Shown in pieces: positions 6,368 through 17,125 of a stretch of DNA of 64,000 nucleotides. The DNA is taken from contig PABA01000080.1 in the NCBI GenBank assembly GCA_002699025.1, positions 1-64,000 on the forward strand. Direction: 5' to 3'. The position numbers and the translations under genes are program-made. Each line of letters starts with the position of its first letter. The stretch's first letter is position 1. The notes below the pieces were generated by a model. That model was not told the origin of the DNA and did not search any database. It saw only the letters and a list, made by a program, of their open reading frames with translations. The DNA comes from Sandaracinus sp. (GTDB lineage: Bacteria > Myxococcota_A > Polyangia > Polyangiales > Houyiibacteriaceae).

Positions 6368-9286
6368 TCAGCGCTTCCGCTTCTTCTTCGCCAGCAGCTG
6401 CTCGGCCAGGCTCGCCGGTGGCGCCGCGCCTCCGCCCGGCCCGTCGTCGTCCGACCCCTGCCCGTCGGCGTCCTTCGCGCCGCTGCCCTTCGCGCCGCTC
6501 TTCGCGCCCCGACCCGTCCCCTCCGCGCCCGGCGACGCCTCGCCGGCCCTCGCGAGCGCCTCCCGGACCTCCGGCCCCTCGCGCTCGGCCCGCGCCCGCT
6601 TCGACGCCCGGAGCGCGTCCAGCGTCGCCGTCCGCGCGGGGCCCTCCCTCGCCCGCCGCGCCGAGCGGCGCCGGAACCGCGCGGGCACGAACCGGCGCAC
6701 CAGCCCCGGCGGGAGCACCAGCCGGCGGAGCGCCACCGTGAGCAGGAAGAGCACGAGCGCCGCCATCAGGAGCGGCGGCCAGAGCGGCGCGTAGGCCCAG
6801 GTGGGCGGCGGCCGGTCCACGAAGACCTCGCGGAGATCCTCGCGCACGGCGCCGCCGGTCAGCGCGGCGAGCTGCCCGAGGAGCGCGTGGTTCGTCCCGT
6901 CGCCCCGGAGCTCCTCGCCGCTCGGCCGCACCACGCCAGCGCTCCCGACCATGGCCGCGCCCTCGCCCTCTCCGTCGCCCCCCTGGCGCACGGTCACGAG
7001 GTAGGGCCCGGGCGCGTTCGCGTCGAAGGTCCCCTCGTAGCGGCCGGCGCCGGTCTGGGCGAGGTCGACCTCCACGCGCCGCCCCCCGGGGGCCGCCACC
7101 GTGCCGCCGAGGTCGAGGTAGTTCCGGTAGCGCCCGCCCTCGCTCACGGCCTCGACGCGCACGCGCCCGACGCCGTTCTCGATGCTCACGCTGACCTGCG
7201 CGTCCCGCCGCTCGGGGGCGCGCGCCAGGTCGCGCGAGAGCTGGCTGAAGAGCGTCGCGTAGCCGGGCCAGTCGAGCCAGGCCCGCCCGAACTCCGCGCC
7301 CACGTCGGTCGTGAAGACCGCCGAGCGCCCGATGCCGTGCTGCCACTGGAGCAGCAGCGGGTCCTCCTCGTCGGCCCGGAGGAGCTGCGTGGCCCGCCCG
7401 CGCGGGTTCACCACGGCGCGCCCGCCGAGGGCCGGCACGCTCCCCCAGCCGATGCCCCGCGTCGCCGGCGCGGGCATCACCGGCGCGGGCCGGAAGGGCT
7501 CCTCCACGAGCGCCGCCCGGCTCGCCTCGATGGTCTCCTGCGTGAAGATGCGCGGGAGCTGCGTCAGGTCCTCGACGATGTAGAAGCGCCCGCCGCCGAG
7601 GCGCGAGAGGTGCTCGAGCTCCGGGCTGTGCGGGCCGGCGCCCATGCTCACGATGGAGGTCGTGATGCGCTCCCGATGGGCGCGCCGCACCATCTCGCGC
7701 GTGCCCTGCATCTCCTGCGAGTCCTGGCCATCGCTGAAGAGGAGCAGGTGCTTGAGCTGGGTCTGCTCGCCGCGGAGCGCCTCGAAGGACTCGTCCAGGG
7801 CGACGTTCACGTAGATGCCGCCGCCCCCCGGCTGGGCGCGCCGCACGGTCGCCGCGATGGCCGCCGGATCGCTCACGGAGACCATCGACTGCGTCCAGGT
7901 GACGCCCGTGTCGACGTGCATCACGCCGACCCGGTCCATGGGCGAGAGCAGCATGGCCGAGCGCGCCGCCGCCTCGTTCGCGAGGTCGAGCTTCGAGGTG
8001 CCCGGCACCGCCTCCATCATCATCGAGCCGCTCTTGTCGATGGCGATGACCATGGCGAGGCTGAGCCGGTCGCGGCGCCGGCGCAGATCGAAGCGCGCCG
8101 GGAGCGCCTCCTCGACGGGCGTGTAGGCGTAGCCGCCGAGGCCGAAGGCGTCGCGGGCCCCGGCCATGAGGAGGCCGCCGCCGAGGTCGCGCACGTAGCT
8201 GGCGACGGCGTCCATCTGCTCCGCCGTGAAGGCGCGGCTGTTCAGGTCGCTGAGGACGAGCAGGTCGTAGGAGGCGAGCTCGCCGAGGTCGATGGGGAGG
8301 CCGCGCGGACCGACCAGCTCGACCTCGAGGCCCGCCTGCCGGATGGCCGCCGCGAGGGCCTCGGACTCGGCCGGTGCGCTCGAGGCGACCAGCACCCGCG
8401 AGCCGCCGACGACGCGCATGAAGGCGCCGCCCTCGTTGTTCTCCCGGCCGAGGTCGCGCCCCTCGACCATGGGCTCGACGAGCACGTCGTAGCGGTGGAC
8501 GCCGGCCTCGGGCGCCTCGTCCCGGAGCACCAGCACGTCCGTGCCCTCGCGGAGCTCGGTCTCCGCCTCGGCGATGGTCGCGCCGCCGCGCATCACCCGC
8601 ACCCGCGCCGGCGTCGCGCGGGTGGAGCGGGTGACGACGCGCACCTCGACGGGCTCGCCGGGGCGCGCGGTCGTGGGCACGCGCACGCGCTCGACGGCCA
8701 CCTCCGGCTGGGGCGCCCGCTCGACGGGGAGCACGTCGACCACCACGCCACGCCCCGCCGCGAGCGACGCCGCCGCCAGCGCGTCGCCGCGCGTCTCGAC
8801 GCCGTCCGTGATCAGCACGACGCGCCCCGTGTGCTCGGCCGGCAGGTCCGCGAGCGCGCGCCGGAGCCCGGCCTCGAGGTCGCTCGCGTCGCGGGGCACG
8901 CTCGCCGTGATCTCCCCGAGCGGCGGCCGCACGGAGGGAAGGAGATCGGTCGTGGCCTCGGCGCCGAAGACGACGACGCCCGCCTGGTCGCCGACCTCCA
9001 TGCCCTCGACGCCCGCGCGGATCGCCGCGAGCGCGTCCAGGCCCTCGTCGGCGTGGTCGACGCTCCGACTCCGGTCGACGGCGAAGACGACGGCGAGCCG
9101 GTCGACGCGCCGGCCGAGCTCGAGGCCGCCGAGGGCGAGGGCGGCGCAGGCCGCGGCGAGGAGGTAGGTCGCCTGGATCCAGCGGCGGCGCCCACCGAAG
9201 CTCGCCGGCAGGCGCGAGACCCGCCAGAGCACGAGCAGCAGGACCGGCAGGGCCAGCGCGAGGAGCCAGGGCTGGGCGAAGCGCAT
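6368..9286 (-). CDS. double VWA / glutamine-amidotransferase-like membrane protein, last gene of the MoxR operon
   Basis: The 972-residue protein has two N-terminal helices (about 7-22 and 40-56), a first VWA-like domain beginning D71-R-S-R-S, a central class I amidotransferase-like fold (YDLLVLSDLNSR...GGGLLMAGARDAFG, no obvious catalytic Cys), a second VWA with a perfect metal site DKSGSM near residue 417, a beta-rich region, a C-terminal helix (LLMAALVLFLLTVAL) and a charged Lys/Arg/Gly tail. Its ATG overlaps the stop of the BatA-like gene (ATGA). Membrane VWA proteins of this kind work with MoxR ATPases and DUF58 proteins. The first VWA has R at a position normally G, so metal binding there may be altered. 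Confidence 0.88.
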   Translation of the reverse strand: MRFAQPWLLALALPVLLLVLWRVSRLPASFGGRRRWIQATYLLAAACAALALGGLELGRRVDRLAVVFAVDRSRSVDHADEGLDALAAIRAGVEGMEVGDQAGVVVFGAEATTDLLPSVRPPLGEITASVPRDASDLEAGLRRALADLPAEHTGRVVLITDGVETRGDALAAASLAAGRGVVVDVLPVERAPQPEVAVERVRVPTTARPGEPVEVRVVTRSTRATPARVRVMRGGATIAEAETELREGTDVLVLRDEAPEAGVHRYDVLVEPMVEGRDLGRENNEGGAFMRVVGGSRVLVASSAPAESEALAAAIRQAGLEVELVGPRGLPIDLGELASYDLLVLSDLNSRAFTAEQMDAVASYVRDLGGGLLMAGARDAFGLGGYAYTPVEEALPARFDLRRRRDRLSLAMVIAIDKSGSMMMEAVPGTSKLDLANEAAARSAMLLSPMDRVGVMHVDTGVTWTQSMVSVSDPAAIAATVRRAQPGGGGIYVNVALDESFEALRGEQTQLKHLLLFSDGQDSQEMQGTREMVRRAHRERITTSIVSMGAGPHSPELEHLSRLGGGRFYIVEDLTQLPRIFTQETIEASRAALVEEPFRPAPVMPAPATRGIGWGSVPALGGRAVVNPRGRATQLLRADEEDPLLLQWQHGIGRSAVFTTDVGAEFGRAWLDWPGYATLFSQLSRDLARAPERRDAQVSVSIENGVGRVRVEAVSEGGRYRNYLDLGGTVAAPGGRRVEVDLAQTGAGRYEGTFDANAPGPYLVTVRQGGDGEGEGAAMVGSAGVVRPSGEELRGDGTNHALLGQLAALTGGAVREDLREVFVDRPPPTWAYAPLWPPLLMAALVLFLLTVALRRLVLPPGLVRRFVPARFRRRSARRAREGPARTATLDALRASKRARAEREGPEVREALARAGEASPGAEGTGRGAKSGAKGSGAKDADGQGSDDDGPGGGAAPPASLAEQLLAKKKRKR

Positions 9287-11265
9287 CACGCCGCCGCGCC
9301 CTCCCGTCCGGGCTTCTCCGAGCGCCCCGGCTTCCCCGAGCGCCCCTCGTTCTCCTTGCGCCGCTTGGCCCGGCGCGTCGCCCAGGCGACCTCGGCGAGG
9401 AGGAAGAGGAGCATCAGCCCGGCGAACCAGGGCCAGCTCTCGCGGTGCTCGCGGGCGACGGCGAGCTCGGCCTCGGTCTCGCGGCCGCCCTCGGTGAAGG
9501 TGAGCCGCGGGCGCACGTCGCTCTCGCCCGCGTCGAGGAGGCTGCGGAGCGCGAAGAGGTCCTTGCCGCCGGCGCGCACGTGGTAGACGCCCGGCGTCGC
9601 GTCCACCGGCACGATCGCCAGGCCGCCGCGCGAGCGCGCCGCGCGGGTGACGCCGCCCGGTGTGCGCACGGCGATCTCCTCGCCGTCCGGCGCCGGGACG
9701 CGGAGCGGCTCGCCGAGGCCTCCGGGGGCGACGCCGCCGGCCGCGCGGCGCTGGCGAGCGCGCTCGAGGAGGTTGCGGAAGAAGACGACGAAGCCCGGCT
9801 GGCGCGGCCAGTCCGAGCGCATCGGATCGAAGCCGAGGACCGTGGTCTCGCCGTCCGGCCGCTGGATGCTGGCGACGGCGGCGCCGGCGTCGGTCTCGAC
9901 GAGCGTGCGCCCGGCGCCGCCGACGAGGGGCCGGAGCGAGCCGAGGTGGAGCTCGGCGAGGGGCACGAAGCGAAGGCGCGGGTCCGCCTCGTCCCAGGTG
10001 ACGACGCGCGGCGCCTCCACCTCCTCGCCGAGCTGGAGCTCGAAGGCCGCGTCGCCCTCGGGCGCGATCACCACGCTGTCGCCGGGCGGGGGCGCGGCCG
10101 GGAGCGCGCCCGTGTAGACGAAGAGGCCGTCGAGGGGCGGCGCGTCCTCGTCGCGCTCGGCGAGCTGCTCGAGGCTCGTCGCGAAGAGCTCGGCCTGCGG
10201 GTCCGCGCGGAGCACGCGCTCGACGGCGCTCGGGGCCGGGCCGACGAGGAAGACCGGCAAGCGGCGGGCGCCGGGGCTCGGCACGACGGCCACGTCGTCG
10301 AGGGCCAGGTCGTCGTCCATGCCCTCGCCGCCGGCGACGCGGGAGAGCGCGAGGCGCACGACGGCCGCGCGGCCGGCGGCGTCCGGGGGGAGCGTCGCCG
10401 GGAGCACCACCGTCTCCGGGCGCCCGGGCTCCACCGTGAGCCGCCGGGAAGCGACGACGCCGTCGCGGCCCTCGATGGTGGCCGTGAGGAAGACGTCCAC
10501 CGGGCCCGCGCCCCAATGGCGCACGCGGGCGAAGAGGTCCGCCCGATCCGGGCCCTCCCCGAGCCGGAGGCGGGCGTCGGCGTCGACGATGGCGGTGTTC
10601 TCGACCGGCGCGCCCTCCGCGGGGCCGACCAGGCGCACCTCCACGGGGACGCGGCCGTCGAGGGCCACCTCGCCCTCCTCCGCGGCGTCGGTCAGCAGGA
10701 GCACGCGGCTCCCCTCCGGCGCGTCCTGGAGCCGCTCGGCCGCCAGCGCCACGGCCGCCTCGAGGTCCGCCGAGCCGCCGCGCACGGCGAGGCGCCCCAG
10801 GGCCTCGTCGAGGGCGGCGTGGTCGCCGGTGAGGGGCGCGAGGATCGAGGGCTGCGCGGCCGCCTCGACCAGGAGCATGCGCCCACCGGGCGGGAGCGAG
10901 CGGGCCACCTCGTCGGCGATGTCCCGGGCCCGCTCCATGCGCGCCTCGCCGTCCGTCTCGGCCGCCATGGAGGCGGAGGCGTCGACGACGACGGCCACGA
11001 AGGCGCCGGTCGGCACGCCGCCCACGCCGGCCGGGCGCGCCAGCGCGAAGGCCCCGGCGACGAGCGCGAGGATCTGCAAGAGCAGCGCGATCTGCGGGAT
11101 CAGCTTCTTCCACGGCCGCTCGGCGCGGAGATCCCGCAGCGCCTGCTCCCAGAGCATCGTCGAGCCGATCGTCCGCTCCTCGCGCCGCCGCTTGAGCACG
11201 TAGAGGAGCACGAGCGGGATCAGCAGCCCGAGCCAGAGGAGCGAGAGCGGCGAGAGGAAGGTCAA
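9286..11265 (-). CDS. BatA-like VWA membrane protein
   Basis: The 659-residue protein begins with the BatA N-terminal pattern: helix 5-22, a basic loop with RTIGSTMLWEQALRDL, a second helix about 55-77, then a VWA domain with D95-A-S-A-S-M. A long beta-rich periplasmic part follows, then a C-terminal helix (WPWFAGLMLLFLLAEVAW) and a Lys/Arg tail with repeated (S)EKPGR. The start is TTG at 11265, directly after the DUF58 stop codon. No ATG fits, and this TTG puts the conserved MTFLSP-type opening at residue 1. The tight spacing implies translational coupling. Confidence 0.88.
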   Translation of the reverse strand: MTFLSPLSLLWLGLLIPLVLLYVLKRRREERTIGSTMLWEQALRDLRAERPWKKLIPQIALLLQILALVAGAFALARPAGVGGVPTGAFVAVVVDASASMAAETDGEARMERARDIADEVARSLPPGGRMLLVEAAAQPSILAPLTGDHAALDEALGRLAVRGGSADLEAAVALAAERLQDAPEGSRVLLLTDAAEEGEVALDGRVPVEVRLVGPAEGAPVENTAIVDADARLRLGEGPDRADLFARVRHWGAGPVDVFLTATIEGRDGVVASRRLTVEPGRPETVVLPATLPPDAAGRAAVVRLALSRVAGGEGMDDDLALDDVAVVPSPGARRLPVFLVGPAPSAVERVLRADPQAELFATSLEQLAERDEDAPPLDGLFVYTGALPAAPPPGDSVVIAPEGDAAFELQLGEEVEAPRVVTWDEADPRLRFVPLAELHLGSLRPLVGGAGRTLVETDAGAAVASIQRPDGETTVLGFDPMRSDWPRQPGFVVFFRNLLERARQRRAAGGVAPGGLGEPLRVPAPDGEEIAVRTPGGVTRAARSRGGLAIVPVDATPGVYHVRAGGKDLFALRSLLDAGESDVRPRLTFTEGGRETEAELAVAREHRESWPWFAGLMLLFLLAEVAWATRRAKRRKENEGRSGKPGRSEKPGREGAAA

Positions 11266-12135
11266 TCAGGCCGCCCGCAGGTACGAGAGGAGCGCCTCCT
11301 CGAAGGGCACCTCGCCGCCGGCGCGCACGTAGGTCACGCCGCGGCGCTTGCACCAGGCCGCGATGGACTCGAGGAAGGCGACGACGCGGGCCCGGTAGGC
11401 GGCGACGGCGCGGGCGTCGAGGGAGACGTCCACGCGGGTGCCGCGCTCCGCGTCGACGAGCGTGAAGTCGCCACCGGGCGTCGGGTCGAGCTCCTCGGCG
11501 TCGAGGACCTGGAAGACGACCGGCTCGTGCTTCTCGCCGAGGAGGCGCTCGAGGGGGCGCTGCCAGCCGCCCGGGTCGAGGAGGTCCGAGAGGAGCACGA
11601 CCAGCCCCGGGCGCGGGCGGCGCGCGAGGAAGGACTCGACGCTCCGCGCGAGGTTCGTCTCGCCGGCGGGCTCGAGGGCGTCGAGGAAGCGGAGCACGGT
11701 GCCGACGCGGCCCTTGCCGCGGGTGGGCGCGAGGGGGGCGCGCATGCCCTCCGCGAAGGGGACGACGCCGACCCGCTCGGAGCCCGTGAGGCCGACGTAG
11801 GCGAGGGCCGCGGCGATGCGCTTGGCGACCTCGAGCTTGGGCGGGTCGCCGAAGGCGAGCGAGGCGCTCGTGTCCATCAGCAGGTAGACGCTGAGGTCCT
11901 CCTCGGCGATGTAGAGGCGGAGCACGAGCTCCTCGAGGCGCGCGTAGGCGTTCCAGTCGATGCGACGCACGTCGTCGCCGGGCGCGTAGGGGCGGTGGTC
12001 GGCGAACTCGACGGATTGGCCGCGGCGCGTGGAGCGGCGGGCGCCCCCGGCGGCGCCCGCGAAGCGGCGGCGCGCGAGGAGGCGGAGCCGCGCGAGGCGG
12101 CGGATGAAGTCCGGGTCGAGGAGCGAGCTGCTCAT
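11266..12135 (-). CDS. DUF58 protein (VWA-like, MoxR partner)
   Basis: The 289-residue soluble protein has the DUF58 core: RRGQSVEFADHRPYAPGDDVRRIDWNAYAR around residues 37-66, then a VWA-like domain with LMDTSASL. DUF58 proteins are encoded with MoxR AAA+ ATPases and VWA membrane proteins and are thought to serve as substrate adaptors or chaperone partners. Here the ATG overlaps the ABC permease stop (12132-12135) and the stop is followed at once by the TTG of the BatA-like gene. Confidence 0.9.
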   Translation of the reverse strand: MSSSLLDPDFIRRLARLRLLARRRFAGAAGGARRSTRRGQSVEFADHRPYAPGDDVRRIDWNAYARLEELVLRLYIAEEDLSVYLLMDTSASLAFGDPPKLEVAKRIAAALAYVGLTGSERVGVVPFAEGMRAPLAPTRGKGRVGTVLRFLDALEPAGETNLARSVESFLARRPRPGLVVLLSDLLDPGGWQRPLERLLGEKHEPVVFQVLDAEELDPTPGGDFTLVDAERGTRVDVSLDARAVAAYRARVVAFLESIAAWCKRRGVTYVRAGGEVPFEEALLSYLRAA

Positions 12136-14195
12136 CGCCGTCCGTCGCCCTCCGGGTCGCCCTCTCCGGATCCGGGCGCCCCATCGGCCGGAGCGCCCTC
12201 CGCGCCGTCGCCCCCGGCGTCGCCCGCGCGACCGCCGCCGCCTTCCCCGGGCGGGCTCGTGGCGTCGCTGCCCGCGTCGTCGCCGCCCGCGTCGTCGCTG
12301 TCGAGCGGGCTTCTGCCGCCCTCGCCGCCGCCGGATGCGTCGCGCGCGACCGGCTCGGGGCCAGGCGCGCCGGGCTCGAGGTCGCCCTCGCCCTCCGCCG
12401 CCGCGACCACCGCCGCCGCCGCCGCCGCGTCCGCCACGCCCGCGTGGGCCGCCGCCTCCGCGATGGCCTCCGGGCTCGCCGGCGGCGCGAAGCTCGTCCG
12501 CTGCGCCGCCGCCTCCTCCGCGCGTTTCTCCCGCGCCGCCCGCTGCTCCTTCACCAGCCCGGCGACCTTGCGCACGCGCGCCTCCAGCAGCCCCCAGAAG
12601 AAGAGCGCCGCCAACCCATAGACGGCCACGGTCACGGCCACCTCCACGAAGCGCCAGGTGTCCCCGTCGTCCGCGATCTCCATCCCGAGGATGAAGTGCA
12701 TGAAGGGCGTCAGGCGCACGAGGAGCGGCGCGTCGTCGTCGTCGATGTCGTCGAGGCTGTCCGGGTCGAGGATCACCGCCATGAGCAGCGGCACGATCAC
12801 CATCGCGAGGAGCACGGCGAGCGTGAGGACGCGCGAGGCGATCCCGCTCCGCAGCACCACGCGCAGCCAGGCGCCGAAGGTCAGCGCGAAGAGGCAGACC
12901 GAGGCCGTGCCGAGCGCCGTCGTCAGCAGGCCCACGTCCGCGTCCATCAGGTTCCGATGGCCCGGGTGGAAGAGGTGGTAACCGAGCGCCGACGCGCCGG
13001 CCGAGCCGAAGGTCGCCACCAGCACCATCAGCGCCCCGAAGCGCGTCGTCGGCGCGGCGCCGGGGCCGAAGATCGAGAAGGCCCGCCGGAGCTTCCCCTT
13101 CTCCTCCATGCGCAGCTCCCAGAGGCGCGGCGGGAGCGGCGGCTCGTTCACGAAGAGGAGCGCGAGGAAGAGGATCGGGAAGGCGGCGAAGATGTTCATC
13201 GCGACGCCCCCCTCGGCCTGGTCGCTCGTGTCCCAGAGCGTCTGCAGGCCGAAGAGGATGATCACCTGCCCGGCGACGGCGACGAGCGACCAGAGCTTGA
13301 AGGGCGTCGAGCGGTCCTCCGCCGCGGGCCGCACACCGGCGATGGCCGAGGCGAGGAGGAACCAGACCATCATCCCGAAGACGTAGAGCGGCAGCACGCC
13401 GAGCAGGAGCAGCGTGTCGAGCTCGCCGATGCGCGACGCCAGCGCCTCCGTGAACCAGAAGGGCCCGCTCATGCTCAGGCCCCAGCTCCGCTCCGCCGCC
13501 TCGCCGAGCGCCGTGAGGATGAGCGTCGAGAAGAAGCTCATGGGCACGAAGACGATCAGCGCGAGCAGGATCGAGACGCGCGTCGAGCGGAGCCGCGCCG
13601 AGACGGCCACGCCGAACGCCACCGCCGGACCGAGCACGAGCAAGAGCCCGTAGAAGCCGAGCAGCACGTGCCAGGGCGAGATGCCACCGAAGAGGAAGGC
13701 GATGCCGACGATCGGCGAGAACGCGACGATGACGAGCGTGAAGACCGCGTAGCTCGCGAGGAACTTGCCCAGCACGATGCGCGCCGGGTCCATGCCCGTG
13801 AGGATCAGCGACTCGTAGGTGCCGGTCTCCTTCTCCCCCGTCAGCGAGGTCGCCGCATGCGCCGGGGCGACCAGGCAGATGATCGAGAGCGCGATGGAGA
13901 AGAAGATCTGGAAGACGATCTGGCCGACCTGCGCCGGGGCCAGCGACTCGCTCGCCACCGCCGCGCCGCCGCTGAGCACGATCAGCCCGACCAGGCCCGT
14001 GCTCAGGTAGAGGAAGCGGATGAAGAGCTTCGTGCGGAAGATGGTCCGCAGCTCCTTCACGAGGATGGGGTTCGGGTCGTCGCGGAGCTTCGCGAGCCAG
14101 CGTCCGAGCGGCCCCTTGCCGCCTCCCGCCTTCTTCTTCCCGGCGGTCTCCTTCGCCGGCGCCTCCGCGGCGCTCGCCTCGGCCTGCGCGCTCAT
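12132..14195 (-). CDS. ABC-2 type permease with long acidic/Gly tail
   Basis: The 687-residue protein starts with about 35 soluble residues, then the ABC-2 signature region NPILVKELRTIFRTKLFIRFLY and many transmembrane segments (about 12). EKETGTYESLILTGM is the typical cytosolic helix of this permease class. The last roughly 130 residues are a low-complexity Gly/Asp/Ala/Pro tail with no hydrophobic segment. It overlaps the ATPase gene upstream (14192-14195) and DUF58 downstream by four bases each. It probably forms an exporter with that ATPase; the substrate is unknown. Confidence 0.88.
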   Translation of the reverse strand: MSAQAEASAAEAPAKETAGKKKAGGGKGPLGRWLAKLRDDPNPILVKELRTIFRTKLFIRFLYLSTGLVGLIVLSGGAAVASESLAPAQVGQIVFQIFFSIALSIICLVAPAHAATSLTGEKETGTYESLILTGMDPARIVLGKFLASYAVFTLVIVAFSPIVGIAFLFGGISPWHVLLGFYGLLLVLGPAVAFGVAVSARLRSTRVSILLALIVFVPMSFFSTLILTALGEAAERSWGLSMSGPFWFTEALASRIGELDTLLLLGVLPLYVFGMMVWFLLASAIAGVRPAAEDRSTPFKLWSLVAVAGQVIILFGLQTLWDTSDQAEGGVAMNIFAAFPILFLALLFVNEPPLPPRLWELRMEEKGKLRRAFSIFGPGAAPTTRFGALMVLVATFGSAGASALGYHLFHPGHRNLMDADVGLLTTALGTASVCLFALTFGAWLRVVLRSGIASRVLTLAVLLAMVIVPLLMAVILDPDSLDDIDDDDAPLLVRLTPFMHFILGMEIADDGDTWRFVEVAVTVAVYGLAALFFWGLLEARVRKVAGLVKEQRAAREKRAEEAAAQRTSFAPPASPEAIAEAAAHAGVADAAAAAAVVAAAEGEGDLEPGAPGPEPVARDASGGGEGGRSPLDSDDAGGDDAGSDATSPPGEGGGGRAGDAGGDGAEGAPADGAPGSGEGDPEGDGRR

Positions 14196-15121
14196 TGCAG
14201 CTCCCCCCGCGTCACCTCGAGGAAGATGTGCTCGAGGTCGTCGCGCTCGGGCTCGACGCGCACGACCTGCAGCTTCGCCCCGACCGCCTTCGCGACGATC
14301 GCCGCGACCGTCTCGTCACCGCCCTGGTAGGTGATTCGCAGAAACCCCTCCGGCCCGCGCTCTACGTGGGTCACGCTCGGCAGCTCGCGGAAGGGGGCCT
14401 CGCAGCCCTCCGGGTACTCGAGCAGGCGCAGCTTCACGGCCCGCTCGGGCTTCAGCTCGCGACCGATCTGGCTCACGGGCCCGGCCGCCAGCACGCGCCC
14501 CTTCTCGAGGATCGCCACGCTCGTCACCATGTCGCTGAGCTCGGTGAGGATGTGGCTCGAGAGCACGACCGTCTTGCCGAGCTGCTGGAGCTGCTCGATC
14601 AGATCGCGCATCTCGATGCGCGCCCGCGGGTCGAGGCCGTTCGCGGGCTCGTCGAGGATGAGCACCTGCGGGTCGTGGAGCAGCGTCCGCGCGATGGCGA
14701 GGCGCTGCTTCATGCCCTTCGACATGGCCTGCACCAGCCGGTCGCTCAGGCCGGTCAGGTCCGTCAGCTCCATCACCGCCTCGACCGTGCGCTTCCGCTG
14801 CCCGAGCGGGATGTCGTAGGCCGAGGCGAAGAACTCGAGGTACTCCCAGACGGTCACGCGCTCGTAGACGCCGAAGCCGTCCGGCATGAAGCCGAGGATG
14901 CGGCGCACGTCCACCGGGCGCTCCACGACGTCGTAGCCGCCGACCAGGATGCGCCCCTGAGCCGGCTCGAGGAGCGTCGCCATCATGCGGAGCGTCGTCG
15001 TCTTGCCGGCGCCGTTCGGCCCGATGAAGCCGAAGACCTCGCCCTCGGGGACGTGGAACCACACGTCGTGGAGGACCTGCATGGAGCCGAAGTGGTGCGA
15101 GATGCCTTCGACGCGGATCAC
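14192..15121 (-). CDS. ABC transporter ATP-binding protein
   Basis: The 309-residue protein has Walker A GPNGAGKTT at 34-42, the signature MSKGMKQRLAIA (a variant of LSGGQ), Walker B VLILDEP, a D-loop NGLDP and the switch histidine in LSSH. After the nucleotide-binding domain there is a C-terminal extension of about 80 residues typical of ABC-2 exporters. The start is GTG at 15121, which overlaps the upstream gene's TGA (GTGA) and gives the family's IRVEGISHHFG opening. Confidence 0.92.
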   Translation of the reverse strand: MIRVEGISHHFGSMQVLHDVWFHVPEGEVFGFIGPNGAGKTTTLRMMATLLEPAQGRILVGGYDVVERPVDVRRILGFMPDGFGVYERVTVWEYLEFFASAYDIPLGQRKRTVEAVMELTDLTGLSDRLVQAMSKGMKQRLAIARTLLHDPQVLILDEPANGLDPRARIEMRDLIEQLQQLGKTVVLSSHILTELSDMVTSVAILEKGRVLAAGPVSQIGRELKPERAVKLRLLEYPEGCEAPFRELPSVTHVERGPEGFLRITYQGGDETVAAIVAKAVGAKLQVVRVEPERDDLEHIFLEVTRGELQ

Positions 15122-17125
15122 GGCTGCGCCTCCCCTTCCCAGCGGACGGGCACGGGGCCGCCCTCCACGTAGGGCACGACGCGGACGAAGCGGAGCTCCA
15201 TCTCGGGGACGAAGCGGCCGGCGAGCATCTCTCCGGGCACCTCGACGCGCGCGTAGAGGGTCGGGAGCGGGCCGACCAGGGTGCCGCCCATGTTCTGGAC
15301 GAGGCCGAAGACGGCCTTGCGCCGCTCCGGGTCGACGCCGAGCAGGCGCGTGACGGCGCGGAGCGTGGCGTCGTTCTCGCCCCAGAACATCGGCGTGTCC
15401 ATGCCGAGGCTCTGCGTCGGCGTGCCGGCGACCGGAGCGCGCCCGCCGGGGGGCACGTCGCCGACCGGGTAGGCGTTGCCCGTCGAGTCGACGACGAAGG
15501 CGTCGCGGAGGGCGAGCTCGGAGCGGTTCACGACGGCGGCGAGGTTGTTGCCGCTCCGCTCGAAGGAGATGCCCTCCCCGGCCTCCACGAGCCGATCCTC
15601 GCGCAGGAAGAGCGTCTCCCAGAGGCCGCCCTGGAGCTCCTCGAGCACGGGCGTGGAGCCGTCGTGGGTGACGACCGGCGGCCGCGCACCGCCCTCCTCG
15701 AGCAGGCGCAGCACGCCGCGCTCGGGGCTCTCGAGCTCGAAGGTCGTCGGCCGGGTGAGGAAGGTGCCGAGGTAGCGCCGCTCGGGGCCGACGGGCTCGC
15801 CCTCGACGAGCTCGAGCATGGAGACCGATCGGTAGCGCATGGTCGTCCCCTTGCCGACGTAGCCGACGAGGAGGAGCACCATCAGACAGCCGAGGGCGGC
15901 GAGGGGGGTCGTGACGAGCGCGAGGGTCGGCTTGTTCTTCTTGGAGAGCCAGTTGAAGTTGATGGGCCCGACCAGGAAGACGTAGAGGATGAGCACCACC
16001 GCCACGAGGCCGAGCGCCGGGCGGAAGCTCTCGTTCGGGTCGAGGGAGGCGCGGAGCGGGCGGAAGTTCCAGGGGCTCGCCCAGGGCTCGGAGGAGGCGT
16101 CGGCGCCGCCGAAGGCGAAGAGGGGCGCGTCCGTGCCGCGGCGCCGGTGACGCTCGATGAGAGAGACGATCGCCCGGCGGGTCTCGGGGGCGTCGACGTG
16201 CGGCGGCGCGGCGCCGTCGTAGGTCGCGAGGAAGGCGCGGCCGAAGCCGACGGGCGCGGAGACGCCGAAGGGCTCGGCGCGGACGCGGGCGCCGGGCGGG
16301 GCCACCCAACCGATGGAGCGGGCGGCCTCGGGCACGGTCGCGAAGTGGCCGACGGCGGCGTAGCCCTCGACGCGCTCGAGGGGGCCGAAGAGGTCGCCGA
16401 CGGCGGGCGCGCGGGCGTCCTCGGGCGTGCGCGGGAAGACGAGGAGCTGACCCCCGGAGCGGAGCCAGTCGAAGAGGGCGCGGCGCTGCGGCGGGAGGAG
16501 GCGCTCGAGGTCCGGGGCGCTCGCGACGACGAGCTCGGCGACGCTCCAGGCGACGGCCTGCGTGGGCGCCATGGGGTCGCCCGTGTCCGGGTCGAAGGGC
16601 ACGGCGCCGATGGGTAGGGCGACGCGGCGCGAGCCGCCGTAGGGCTGCTCCTGCTCGGACTCGATGTCGAGGAGCGCCTGGCGGAGCCGCGGCGGGTCGG
16701 CGAGGACGACCACACCGCGGGCCGAGGCGTTGTAGCCGACGGTGGTGGAGGCGCTGCCGAGCAGGCGGCCCTGCCGGTAGCTCGCCCGGAGGGTGGCGCC
16801 GCTGTCGCGCATGCGGAGGGCGAGCTGGACGCGGCGCGTGGCGCCGGCCGGGAGATCCACGCGCATGCGGTGACGCTCGGCGCGGCGGCGCCAGTCGTCG
16901 ACGCTCAGCTCGAGCGTGCCCTGCCAGGCCTCGCGGGTGCGGTTCGTGAGCGTGACCAGCACCGGCGCGTGCGTGTGCGGGACGACGAGGTCGTCCCCGA
17001 AGAGGCCGCCGACCTCGACGCCGACCGGCGGGCGCTGCTCGCCCTGCTGGGCGCGGGCGAGGCCGGGCGCGAGGGCGGCGAAGAAGAGCGCGGCGAGCGC
17101 GATGGGGGCGGCGCGGCGCACGGGC

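Noticed and set aside
9445-12621. Long plus-strand open frames opposite the VWA/DUF58/ABC genes
   Set aside because: Their translations are Arg/Glu/Ala/Gly-rich shadows caused by high GC; the minus-strand frames carry clear domain motifs.
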